Origin: a bacterium
GTDB taxonomy: Bacteria > Patescibacteriota > Patescibacteriia > Patescibacteriales > GWC2-42-12
DNA length: 45,233 nucleotides
Assembly (NCBI GenBank): GCA_030650415.1
Contig: JAUSEG010000012.1
Coordinates: 1-45,233 of the forward strand
Direction of reading: 5' to 3'
Both the position numbers and the translations under genes were made by a program. This document shows, piece by piece, positions 31,121 to 38,224 of the stretch (position 1 is its first letter; each line of letters opens with the position of its first letter). The notes beneath the pieces were generated by a model that was not told where the DNA came from, did no database searches, and was given only the letters and a program-made list of their open reading frames with translations.

Positions 31121-33991
31121 CTATTTATGCCTATACGCTCTAATAAATAACCCGACTAAAACAATTATCACACCCCCAGCGATTATCAGCAAATATTTAA
31201 ATAATTCGAGCTTCCTATCACGCTCCGCGACTGCCCACTCTTTCGCTTCAATCGTCTCGCCTAAAACTTGCGGCTCCAGATCGGTTGCGCCGGCGTCTTT
31301 TTTAACGATGTCCGACTGATAGCGCGGCAGCAGTCTTAAGCCGGTTGGCGTCTTGCTTAAAATACCGGTTATCGCTACCGCCTGGCCGGGTTTTAAATCT
31401 TTCGTATCCAGACCGGCGCCTTTTTTAAAATAAACCAAAATTTCATCGTTGCCGTCGTCTAAGTAAGCCGTATAGGCTTTTTTAGAAGTTATTTCGCCGG
31501 TAATGGTAATCAACTGGCCGATATTTTCTTCGCTAACCGCGTCAGAGCTTAAAACCAATGGCGTAGGCGCCGGCTTATGCTCTATTATATTAATGTCGTT
31601 TTTATCCTTGGTTTTTATTCTAAGCTCCTCCTGCGTTAGCGCCAGCTCGCCGCTCACCTCTATATAATCGCCAACTTTCAGAATAGGAAAATCTTTTTTA
31701 TAATTATAAATTTGTATGCCCGATGAAGAGGTGGCAATATAGAATATTTGGACGCCTAAGATCCCCGGCTCCACCGCTACCGTGCCATTAACTTTTACCA
31801 AGCTGCCAATCTCCAGATCTTTAACTTTTTCCAAGTTCATGGCAATATAACTATCCGCATTTCCCATTATTCCTAATTCATTATTCATAATTCCAGTCTG
31901 ACTGCCGGTCAAACTGATAACATTTTCCCGCGCCGGCGTTAGTTTAGTCGTCCAGAACCATCTGCCGTTGGCTCCGCGCGCGTAAGTCTCGCCCTGAAGC
32001 GCTCCGTTATATTCCACCCGGTCAATCAATTCGTCCAAATTATTATATAAGCTGATGGTATCGCTCTCATTTTTAAACGCCAGCCGGCTTTCCGCGTTGG
32101 TTAGCAGGTAAAAATTTTCCGTGTCCAGCCATAAATCATTTTTAAATTTAAACTTGCCGTTGCTGTTTTCCAATCGCCAATTTAGCAAATTAATTTTACT
32201 AAGCCCCTGATTTTTAAGTTCTGCCCATTCTTTGCCAGTATCCGCGCCGGCCGGATTGGGTAAAATTTCATTAATTACAATATTGTCATTGCGAGCGACC
32301 GCCTCTGTATTGTCATTCCCGCGTAGGCGGGAATCCAGAACTTCAACTACCTCGCCAACACTGCCAACAATTTTCACACTCTTTTCTTTAGTGCTAGTGG
32401 CCTGGCCGTCGCTTACCGCCAAGCTTACCTTATATATTCCGCTCTTAAAAAAGGTATGCTCCGGACTATCTAAATTATTTTTAAAGCCATCGCCAAAATC
32501 CCAAGCATATTTTAATTTATCACTATCTATATCATCAGTATCAGAGGAATCAAACCTAACCGGCTGACCGACTAAAGCTTCGCCAGGCGAGCTGAATTCA
32601 ACCTCTGGCGCGTGATTAACCGCTTTAATAACATTAGCCGCGCCCGGCGTCGGTGTCTCGCTCCAGATCCAATTACCCCCTTGATAAAGGGGGCTAGGGG
32701 GATTATTCATATCCAAATTATAGCTCCAACCTTCCTTTACATCCTTATATGAAACGATTTGCGTCGGCTTATCAGCTAGGGGTTCATACAATTTAATTTC
32801 GCCCTGATCATTATGCAGAACCAGCTTTGATTTGGGCCGAAAAAAAGCCAGAAATTCTCCGGCCTTGATGATCGTGCTGGTGGCAATTTTTTCTAAACTG
32901 ATTTTTTTATTATCTTCATTGCTTAGGCTCCAGCCGATTAAATTTATATCGCGCGCGCCGGCGTTATAAATTTCTATAAATTCCAATTTAGTGTCGTCGC
33001 CGGCCGGATTAGGCAGTATTTCGGAAATAAAAACATCATCGCTAAAATCAAACCCCGCTCTGGCCTCCGCGCTTGCTTCGTCTTCAATCTGAATAATATT
33101 ACTGGCGCCCTTAGTTGAGTTAACAGTAATGGAAAAATCGTTGGCATTATTAAAAGTATTATAGCCGTCAAATTTTCTGGCCACGCTAGCCGGGTCGCTG
33201 GCCGCCGGCGCGTTATCGGTCAAATTACCGTCATCCCAGTTGCCGTAAGCTACCTGGTCAATTATTTTTCCGCTGGCATCGTATAAAACAACTAAATCCC
33301 CGTCATTATTTAAAACGCCGGCCGGTTTTTCAATTACTTTGTATTTACCCGAACCGCTAGCGGCCAGACTGCCGCTTAAATTGGTCTTAGCTTTACTGCC
33401 GTCTTCAAGCCGCCAGCCGGTTAAATCTATTTCTCCGCTCGTTTTATTATATAGCTCAATCCACTCTACTTCGCCGTCTGCCGGATCGGAAACCAACTCG
33501 TTAATTACCACGTCACCCAGCGCGTCGGCCGCTCCGCGCGTCGGCGGCGGGGGAAGGATTATTTCTTCTTCGGTCGAAGTGGCTGTGTCGGCTTCTATCT
33601 GGCAGGCGGCGCTGCAGCCGTCGCCATTTGCCAAATTGCCGTCATCGCATTCTTCCTCGGAATCCAGCTGTCCGTCGCCGCAAACCGGCGCGATGATTTC
33701 ATTAACCACGGTTATTAAATCTTTAAGGCTGTCAAAAGTCGCCTGCTTAATCCCAACGACATTCATTATATCTTCAATTTTCTCAAACAATTTTATATTG
33801 CGATAATCAATAATCGCCTGCGCTTTAGCCTCCCCGATGCCGGGCAGAGTATCCAACTCGACCAGAGTGGCCGTGTTAATATTTATTTTACCCGAAGCTT
33901 CAATTTTTTGGCCACAAAAAAATCCCGCGCCAACTATGGCCAGGATTACAATAATTTGTACCAAATAAAAATCCCCTCCTTGTCGCCGCAT
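31121..33991 (-). CDS. Large surface protein with HhH, DUF4215, lamin-tail, PKD and OB-like domains
   Basis: A 956-residue envelope protein. Its order is: an anchor (residues ~9-27); a ComEA-type helix-hairpin-helix (ININTATLVELDTLPGIGEA, 36-65); a cysteine-rich DUF4215 repeat (VCGDGQLDSEEECDDGN, 103-119); lamin-tail-like domain 1 (VINELVSDPADGEVEWIELY, from 162); lamin-tail-like domain 2 (ISEILPNPAGDDTKLEFIEI); a PKD domain (YAWDFGDGFKN); lamin-tail-like domain 3 (INEILPNPAGADTGKEWAEL); two OB-like domains (VKVNGTVAVEPGILGVQIFY and ITITGEITSKKAYTAYLDDG); and a C-terminal transmembrane helix with a basic tail (FIRAYRHK). The HhH could bind DNA, and lamin-tail domains often accompany surface nucleases, but no nuclease motif is seen. 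At least three dispersed repeats are translated within it (LDSRLRGND, NPPSPLYQGGNW, GIMNNELGIMG). Confidence 0.85.
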   Translation of the reverse strand: MRRQGGDFYLVQIIVILAIVGAGFFCGQKIEASGKININTATLVELDTLPGIGEAKAQAIIDYRNIKLFEKIEDIMNVVGIKQATFDSLKDLITVVNEIIAPVCGDGQLDSEEECDDGNLANGDGCSAACQIEADTATSTEEEIILPPPPTRGAADALGDVVINELVSDPADGEVEWIELYNKTSGEIDLTGWRLEDGSKAKTNLSGSLAASGSGKYKVIEKPAGVLNNDGDLVVLYDASGKIIDQVAYGNWDDGNLTDNAPAASDPASVARKFDGYNTFNNANDFSITVNSTKGASNIIQIEDEASAEARAGFDFSDDVFISEILPNPAGDDTKLEFIEIYNAGARDINLIGWSLSNEDNKKISLEKIATSTIIKAGEFLAFFRPKSKLVLHNDQGEIKLYEPLADKPTQIVSYKDVKEGWSYNLDMNNPPSPLYQGGNWIWSETPTPGAANVIKAVNHAPEVEFSSPGEALVGQPVRFDSSDTDDIDSDKLKYAWDFGDGFKNNLDSPEHTFFKSGIYKVSLAVSDGQATSTKEKSVKIVGSVGEVVEVLDSRLRGNDNTEAVARNDNIVINEILPNPAGADTGKEWAELKNQGLSKINLLNWRLENSNGKFKFKNDLWLDTENFYLLTNAESRLAFKNESDTISLYNNLDELIDRVEYNGALQGETYARGANGRWFWTTKLTPARENVISLTGSQTGIMNNELGIMGNADSYIAMNLEKVKDLEIGSLVKVNGTVAVEPGILGVQIFYIATSSSGIQIYNYKKDFPILKVGDYIEVSGELALTQEELRIKTKDKNDINIIEHKPAPTPLVLSSDAVSEENIGQLITITGEITSKKAYTAYLDDGNDEILVYFKKGAGLDTKDLKPGQAVAITGILSKTPTGLRLLPRYQSDIVKKDAGATDLEPQVLGETIEAKEWAVAERDRKLELFKYLLIIAGGVIIVLVGLFIRAYRHK
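32283..32334. repeat. Dispersed repeat translated inside the surface protein gene
   Basis: The TTGTCATTGCGAG arm (32283-32295) and TGTCATTCCCGCGTAGGCGG hairpin (32310 on) match the intergenic repeat family. Here they encode LDSRLRGNDNTEAVARNDN in a linker between the PKD domain and the third lamin-tail-like domain. Confidence 0.8.
32675..32704. repeat. CCCCCTT/AAGGGGG repeat inside the surface protein gene
   Basis: TACCCCCTT and AAGGGGG pair around GATA, followed by GGGGGATT. It encodes NNPPSPLYQGGNW. A related sequence occurs in the gyrA N-terminal extension (21038-21070) and in murD (44661-44721). Confidence 0.7.
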
Positions 33992-34071
33992 AGTATTTTA
34001 ATTATATTTTATACCTCAATTTTAGCACAAAAAATCAAAATATAAAAACTCATTATTCCTAATTCATTATT

Positions 34072-34758
34072 CTACTTTATCACCGTGCCTTTAAATTTCT
34101 CGCCGTCCAAATAATTTTTTAAATTTTTAATGTTTTTGCCATTCATAATTACTACCTCTAAGCCGAGTTCCGAAGACTTCTTGGCCGCTACCGGATCAAA
34201 CGGCGAGTTCAAGCCCGGCGACCACTTATTGCCCACTAATTTTCTAAATTCCGGCCAAGCCATCTTTAATTTTATTTTTGCGTCCTTATGCTTATTCGGA
34301 TCTTTATCGTAAACATAATCGATATTGGAAAGATTAATAATGGTTTTAACACCATATTCCTTTGCTAAAATAGTCGCCACATAATCGGTTGACCGGCCCG
34401 GCTTCCAGCCAGAAGCCACGATGATATTTTTCTGGCTGGATAATTTAATGGTTGGATTTTTAATAATTTCCAGGTTAGCTTGCTCGCGAAAAATCGTTCT
34501 TAAGAGTTGGGCGTTTAAGCGAGTGGCATGAATGCCCAGCCAGTCCAAATCTTCTTTATCAATTTCTATTACTTTAGAAGCCGCGGCAATATAATTTCTG
34601 CAGGTTTTTCCCCCGCCGGCAATTAAAAAAAACTTATGGCCTTTTTTTATTTCTTCAATAATTAATGTCCTCAAGTCTTTTAAAAAATGCCAATCCACGC
34701 CTTCGGGCGGAACGATCAGCGAGCCGCCGATGGAAATAATGTAAGTTTTTTTATTCAT
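34072..34758 (-). CDS. pyrH: UMP kinase-like amino-acid-kinase-family protein
   Basis: A 228-residue kinase of the amino-acid kinase fold: N-terminal ISIGGSLIVPP, the glycine-rich IAGGGKTCRNYIAAAS, the LNAQLLRTIF segment, ASGWKPGRSTDYVATILAKE, and NLSNIDYVYDKDP. The arrangement and length match UMP kinases of the archaeal type, which phosphorylate UMP to UDP. It lies near pyrF and pyrE (35553-37246), so the last steps to UDP are encoded within 3 kb. The ATG at 34758 is followed by the conserved first strand. A mobile-repeat insertion (34769-34894) lies just upstream. Confidence 0.85.
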   Translation of the reverse strand: MNKKTYIISIGGSLIVPPEGVDWHFLKDLRTLIIEEIKKGHKFFLIAGGGKTCRNYIAAASKVIEIDKEDLDWLGIHATRLNAQLLRTIFREQANLEIIKNPTIKLSSQKNIIVASGWKPGRSTDYVATILAKEYGVKTIINLSNIDYVYDKDPNKHKDAKIKLKMAWPEFRKLVGNKWSPGLNSPFDPVAAKKSSELGLEVVIMNGKNIKNLKNYLDGEKFKGTVIK

Positions 34759-34768
34759 AATTTGTCAT

Positions 34769-34894
34769 CAGACTGTCCGAAAATTGTCATGCTGGAGGGA
34801 GCGAGGAACGAGCGACCGATAGCATCTCTTCAAACAAAAAGGGATTCTATCGCTCCGCTCCAGAATGACAAATTAGAAATTTTCGGACAGTCTG
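34769..34894. mobile_element. 126-bp MITE-like element with 17-bp terminal inverted repeats
   Basis: The ends CAGACTGTCCGAAAATT (34769-34785) and AATTTTCGGACAGTCTG (34878-34894) are perfect reverse complements. The interior holds a second inverted repeat bounded by TGTCATGCTGGAG and CTCCAGAATGACA, the same core as the repeat inside uvrC. There is no coding sequence. No target-site duplication is obvious. Confidence 0.75.
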
Positions 34895-35011
34895 CCAGAT
34901 TTTTACACTAATAATAATTATTTGTTGCTTTTATTTTACCATTTAAAAATACTTTTGTAAAAAATTTAAAATGTCTGGCATGTCATAATTTACTGTTATA
35001 TTACCTAACTA

Positions 35012-35040
35012 TTGACTTTTTTTACTAAGTATGTTATTAT
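35012..35040 (+). promoter_or_regulatory. Near-consensus promoter upstream of the 114-residue gene
   Basis: TTGACT (35012-35017), a 17-bp spacer and TATTAT (35035-35040). It is the best promoter in the window and predicts a leader of about 41 nt. The rest of 34895-35011 is AT-rich with no gene that I can see. Confidence 0.75.
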
Positions 35041-35087
35041 GTTTACCAAGCAGTAAAACCAAAAAATAAACAAAAGAGACTCAAAAA

Positions 35088-35432
35088 ATGAGAACAAGTC
35101 GAGCCAGAAGACATGATTACCTCCGCGGAGAACCGCAGGTAAACCTGGAGCCATTGCTCCGAAGACTTTTCACAAACTCCCCAGCACGAAGGCCAGAAAA
35201 CGACCATCCAACGCGTCACGTGCAAGGGGGCGAACCCCTACCCATGCTCCCACTGGAGGGAAAAAAATCCTCATTCTTCCCGCTAGGGCTGAAGCCCTGG
35301 TGGAAGAACGAGCCGGAAGCGATGCGCACCGTCCTCGTGGCCATAGTCATCTTTGCGGCAGCCGGCCTTGTCGCCCTCCCCTTTTTGGACTATCTGGTGG
35401 ACCAGATACATTCCCTAATAATGGGAAAATAA
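35088..35432 (+). CDS. Small C-tail-anchored protein, family unknown
   Basis: A 114-residue protein I do not recognise. The first ~75 residues are arginine- and proline-rich and look disordered (RTSRARRHDYLRGEPQVNLE, then RRLFTNSPARRPENDHPTRH). A single transmembrane helix follows at residues ~80-100 (AMRTVLVAIVIFAAAGLVAL) with a short outer tail (DYLVDQIHSLIMGK). The gene has its own strong promoter and terminator, GC-rich codons unlike the AT-rich DNA around it, and no neighbours on its strand nearby, which suggests an independently expressed gene. A short internal frame from the methionine near residue 79 (MRTVLVA...) could also be the functional product. Confidence 0.6.
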   Translation: MRTSRARRHDYLRGEPQVNLEPLLRRLFTNSPARRPENDHPTRHVQGGEPLPMLPLEGKKSSFFPLGLKPWWKNEPEAMRTVLVAIVIFAAAGLVALPFLDYLVDQIHSLIMGK

Positions 35433-35438
35433 TCTCAC

Positions 35439-35481
35439 GGCGCTGGAAGACAACGAATGTCTTCCGGCGCCTCTTTTTTTT
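35439..35481 (+). terminator. Strong intrinsic terminator of the 114-residue gene
   Basis: A 13-bp stem (35439-35451 with 35459-35471, one G-T pair) is followed by T8 (35474-35481), directly after the stop. Confidence 0.9.
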
Positions 35482-35485
35482 AAAT

Positions 35486-35519
35486 AAAAAAACGGCTTTG
35501 TCTTATGACAGGCGCCGTT
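35486..35519 (-). terminator. Intrinsic terminator of the pyrF-pyrE operon
   Basis: AACGGC (35491-35496) and GCCGTT (35514-35519) pair, and T7 follows on the minus strand (A-tract 35486-35492). It lies back to back with the plus-strand terminator of the convergent gene. Confidence 0.75.
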
Positions 35520-35552
35520 GAGCCTTGTTTATTTTATTCAAATCATCTTGCG

Positions 35553-36314
35553 TCACTTAGCCGCCTGCTGGCGAGCCAGGAACGCCTTGCCCTTGCCCAC
35601 CTCCGTATTAATCGGAACACCGGCCGCGCAGAGCGGACAACCGATTTCGTCGAAGGCGTCGAGCTTGACGTTGACGAGCGAAACAAATTTTGGCGGATTG
35701 CCAACCTGCTCGGCCGTAATCCCGCCGCGATTGCAGAGAGCCGCGAGACCCACGACGTTGCCGCCGAGAGCGCGAACCGCTTCAACGACCATTTTCGCCG
35801 ACTGGCCGGTAGTAAGAACATCCTCCACCACCAGAATTTTTCTCCCAGCCACGAGCTTGTCGTAGCCGCGTTTGATAACGAAACTCGGCTTCTTGATAAG
35901 CAACTCCCAGCCTGCTTCGATGAAAACCAAACGGCCGGTGTCGCCGACCATTATGCCTTCGTGCCTATCAAGTTTGAGCAAGGACTTTTCCTCGTGTTCG
36001 GCGTAAACGCCCAAAACTTCCAGGTGATCAACTCCGGCGCGCGCCCGAATATCCGTCAAGTTATATGCCACCCATTGCGAGAGAATTACCCCGCCGATCG
36101 CTGGCGCGACCACCACCTCGGGTTCTTCTTCGAAAAACAATTGAGCGATCATTCCACAGAGCCGCGACGTCGCGAGCGTATGCGGATAGATTGCATCCTT
36201 GTTGACATAAGCCGAGCCATGTTTGCCTGAAGCGTAAACGACATGGCTGTTGGTAATAACCGCGCTGACCTCATTGAGAATTTCCAGCGCTTGCTGTTCT
36301 AATGTGAAGATCAT
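35553..36314 (-). CDS. pyrE: Orotate phosphoribosyltransferase
   Basis: A 253-residue enzyme that joins orotate and PRPP to make orotidine 5'-phosphate. The PRPP-binding motif is ILVVEDVLTTGQS (160-172), the orotate region is YASGKHGSAYVNKD (27-40), and VVAPAIGGVIL (69-78) is the conserved core strand. It is the second gene of a two-gene operon, 35 bp after pyrF, and has a spaced Shine-Dalgarno (GAAAGGAAAGG). The C-terminal part (PLCAAGVPINTEVGKGKAFL) is somewhat longer than in the shortest family members. The other upstream pyrimidine genes are not in the window, so the cell may salvage orotate or hold them elsewhere. Confidence 0.92.
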   Translation of the reverse strand: MIFTLEQQALEILNEVSAVITNSHVVYASGKHGSAYVNKDAIYPHTLATSRLCGMIAQLFFEEEPEVVVAPAIGGVILSQWVAYNLTDIRARAGVDHLEVLGVYAEHEEKSLLKLDRHEGIMVGDTGRLVFIEAGWELLIKKPSFVIKRGYDKLVAGRKILVVEDVLTTGQSAKMVVEAVRALGGNVVGLAALCNRGGITAEQVGNPPKFVSLVNVKLDAFDEIGCPLCAAGVPINTEVGKGKAFLARQQAAK

Positions 36315-36349
36315 AGACTTTCGTTGCCTTTCCTTTCGGTTTGTTCTGT

Positions 36350-37246
36350 TTAGTTCAACGCAGTTTTGATTGCTTCGTGGAGTTTAATCGTCTCGCGACG
36401 CGCCGCTTCGGCGAAGTCTTCGCCCGCTGAGGCGAAAATAATACCGCGCGAGGAGTTGATGATCATGCCCCGCCCTCGGTTGTCCCTACCGGCTTTGACT
36501 GTCTTCTCCAGATCTCCGCCTTGCGCGCCGATGCCGGGAATAAGAATCGGCATATTGCCGACGATTTCTCGCACTTCGGCCAGCTCATCAGGATAAGTCG
36601 CCCCGACCACGACGGCGCAATTGCCGTTATTATTCCATTTGCACGCAACATTATACGCGACACGTTGATATAACGGGATGGTGCTTGAAGTAAAATCCCG
36701 GCTTGCGTCTCCTCCTTGTACGGGTGGTCTGACCAGTATAGGCACAGGCAGATCCTGAAACTCGCCCGCGCCCTTGTTCGAGGTCCGGCAGAGCACGATG
36801 ATGCCCTTGTTCGCTCGCTTGAGAAATGGCTCGAGCGCTTCTTGCCCAAGATACGGGTGAACGGTAATCGCGTCGGCTTTGAAATAATCGAAGGCCGCCA
36901 CCGCATAGCCGTTGTTGGTGTTACCGATGTCGGCGCGTTTCGCGTCGAGAATCACCGGCACGTCCGGCGCCGCTTCGCGAATGTAAAAAATGGTTTTGAG
37001 GAGCGCGTTAAGACCGCTGGTACCGCAGGATTCATAAAAAGCCATGTTCGACTTGTAAGCGCAGACGACGTCCTTGGTGGCGTTCACGATAGCGCGATTA
37101 AAGGCTGCGATAGCGTCGCTGGAGCTAATCGCCTTCTCTCGTACGAACAGGGGGATTTTGTCGAGCTCGCTGTCGAGTCCTACGCAGACTAAATTGCCTC
37201 GAGTCCATTGAGCTTCGAGCAGTTGGTTGAAGTTTCTTTCACTCAT
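36350..37246 (-). CDS. pyrF: Orotidine-5'-phosphate decarboxylase, class II
   Basis: A 298-residue decarboxylase that turns OMP into UMP. Catalytic residues are in DAKRADIGNT (D101, K103, D106), the signature of the longer class II enzymes. The N-terminus has NLVCVGLDSELDKIP, and VVGATYPDELAEVREIVG near the C-terminal side completes the phosphate-binding site. It is the first gene of the pyrF-pyrE operon. Upstream lies a leader with a strong Shine-Dalgarno sequence serving a possible 9-codon leader peptide. The operon plus nearby pyrH covers orotate to UDP. Confidence 0.95.
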   Translation of the reverse strand: MSERNFNQLLEAQWTRGNLVCVGLDSELDKIPLFVREKAISSSDAIAAFNRAIVNATKDVVCAYKSNMAFYESCGTSGLNALLKTIFYIREAAPDVPVILDAKRADIGNTNNGYAVAAFDYFKADAITVHPYLGQEALEPFLKRANKGIIVLCRTSNKGAGEFQDLPVPILVRPPVQGGDASRDFTSSTIPLYQRVAYNVACKWNNNGNCAVVVGATYPDELAEVREIVGNMPILIPGIGAQGGDLEKTVKAGRDNRGRGMIINSSRGIIFASAGEDFAEAARRETIKLHEAIKTALN

Positions 37247-37273
37247 AGCTGTCTTTCTGTGTTTTTGTTTGTT

Positions 37274-37303
37274 TCAGTTTTCAAAGGGCGATAAGCCAAG
37301 CAT
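37274..37303 (-). CDS. Possible 9-residue leader peptide upstream of pyrF
   Basis: On the minus strand a strong AAGGAGG lies about 11 bp before an ATG that opens MLGLSPFEN and a TGA stop, 28 bp before the pyrF ATG. The surrounding leader can fold: CCAGG with CTTGG, and an outer GGGGC with GCCCT pair. A translated leader peptide controlling pyrF is plausible, but no comparative evidence is available here. Confidence 0.35.
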   Translation of the reverse strand: MLGLSPFEN

Positions 37304-37363
37304 CCGCCTGGCCCCTCCTTTTGATATGCCTAAATTACCCTAAATCTAAGAAAAAAGCAAATA

Positions 37364-37391
37364 CAAAAACAGCCCACATTAAATAGGCTGT
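37364..37391 (-). terminator. Intrinsic terminator after tRNA-Leu
   Basis: ACAGCC (37369-37374) and GGCTGT (37386-37391) pair, with T5 on the minus strand. It lies 23 bp after the tRNA 3' end and before the pyrF leader, so pyrF probably has its own weak promoter (TTGCTT, 17-bp spacer, TAATTT just downstream). Confidence 0.75.
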
Positions 37392-37413
37392 TCTAAACTT
37401 AACTGACTAATCG

Positions 37414-37498
37414 TGGTGCAGGCGGAGAGACTCGAACTCTCATGGATTGCTCCACTAGCTCCTAAGGCTAGCGCGTATACCAATTCCGCCACGCCTGC
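37414..37498 (-). tRNA. tRNA-Leu (anticodon UAG)
   Basis: An 85-nt class II tRNA with an encoded 3' CCA. The acceptor stem GCAGGCG pairs with CGCCTGC (discriminator A). The anticodon stem is CTAGC/GCTAG with loop CTTAGGA, giving anticodon UAG (codons CUN). The long variable arm (TGGAGCAATCCA) is the leucine/serine hallmark, and the T arm contains GTTCGAGTC. The tRNA is followed by its own terminator. Confidence 0.97.
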
Positions 37499-37596
37499 GC
37501 GTTGTCTCATTTTTCATTATTCGCGATTTTTTGTCAATTATCATCTTTATTCCCATTATATCAAAGATTATGTTATTATTATAATATAATTAAATA

Positions 37597-37712
37597 AACC
37601 CCATGAAATAATTTTACTTTGAAGTAAAATTCCCGTTTACGGGATTTCACGGGGTTCACCCCATGAAATAATTTTACTTTGAAGTAAAATTCCCGTTTAC
37701 GGGATTTCACGG
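37597..37712. repeat. Two tandem copies of a 60-bp structured repeat
   Basis: The copies start at 37599 and 37659 (54 identical bp each, period exactly 60). Each holds ATTTTACTT/AAGTAAAAT and TCCCGT/ACGGGA hairpins inside an outer stem (CCCCATGAAAT with ATTTCACGGGG), so an RNA copy could form a three-way junction. It lies just upstream of the DUF4870 gene and may form part of its leader. Confidence 0.85.
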
Positions 37713-37727
37713 AATAAACATAAAAAT

Positions 37728-38045
37728 ATGGATAACAAAAAAACAATTAAGCCGGGAACTGATCGGGATATAGAGGATAATAAAGTTATGGCCGCCTTTT
37801 CCTATATCTGGATCTTATTTTTAATTCCCTTGCTCCTAAAAAAAGATTCAAAATTCTGTCAGTTTCATGCCAAGCAGGGATTAATTCTTTTTCTCTTGAG
37901 TTTTATTACCTGGTTTCCGGTTCTTGGCTGGCTAATCGGTCTGGCGATTATTGTCGTCTCGGTCGTAAGCATCGTTAAAACTTTGGCCGGAGAGCAATGG
38001 GAAATACCGTTTATCTACGATTTAAGCAAAAAAATTAATTTATAA
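37728..38045 (+). CDS. Tic20/DUF4870-family membrane protein
   Basis: A 105-residue membrane protein with about three hydrophobic segments: MAAFSYIWILFLIPLLL, then the conserved KKDSKFCQFHAKQGLILFLL, and WFPVLGWLIGLAIIVVSVVS. The motif KDSKF.QFHA+QG is the hallmark of the DUF4870/Tic20-like group. Bacterial members have no proven function. The closing EIPFIYDLSKKINL is also typical. The gene begins 15 bp after the duplicated 60-bp repeat and is followed by a dispersed repeat. Confidence 0.85.
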   Translation: MDNKKTIKPGTDRDIEDNKVMAAFSYIWILFLIPLLLKKDSKFCQFHAKQGLILFLLSFITWFPVLGWLIGLAIIVVSVVSIVKTLAGEQWEIPFIYDLSKKINL

Positions 38046-38051
38046 TTAACC

Positions 38052-38210
38052 TTGTCATTGCGAGAAACTCCCCCTCTTGTCATTCTGGAGGGAGGAGCGT
38101 TAGCGACGACCGATAGAATCCCATGGAAAGCACTCTAACATATGAGATGCTATCGCTCCACTTCGTTTCGCTCCAGCATGACAAAATAAAATGTTCGCTC
38201 GCAATGACAA
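38052..38210. repeat. Composite dispersed repeat upstream of ppsA
   Basis: Outer arms TTGTCATTGCGAG (38052-38064) and CTCGCAATGACAA (38198-38210) are perfect 13-bp inverted repeats. They enclose TGTCATTCTGGAG...CTCCAGCATGACA, with the same inner core as the uvrC insertion. The repeat ends 14 bp before the ppsA start. Confidence 0.85.
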
Positions 38211-38224
38211 TAAAAAAATAATCT

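Noticed and set aside
36366..37192. Long frames opposite pyrF and pyrE
   Set aside because: They are antisense shadows of two enzymes with intact catalytic motifs; GC-rich codons often leave the opposite strand open.
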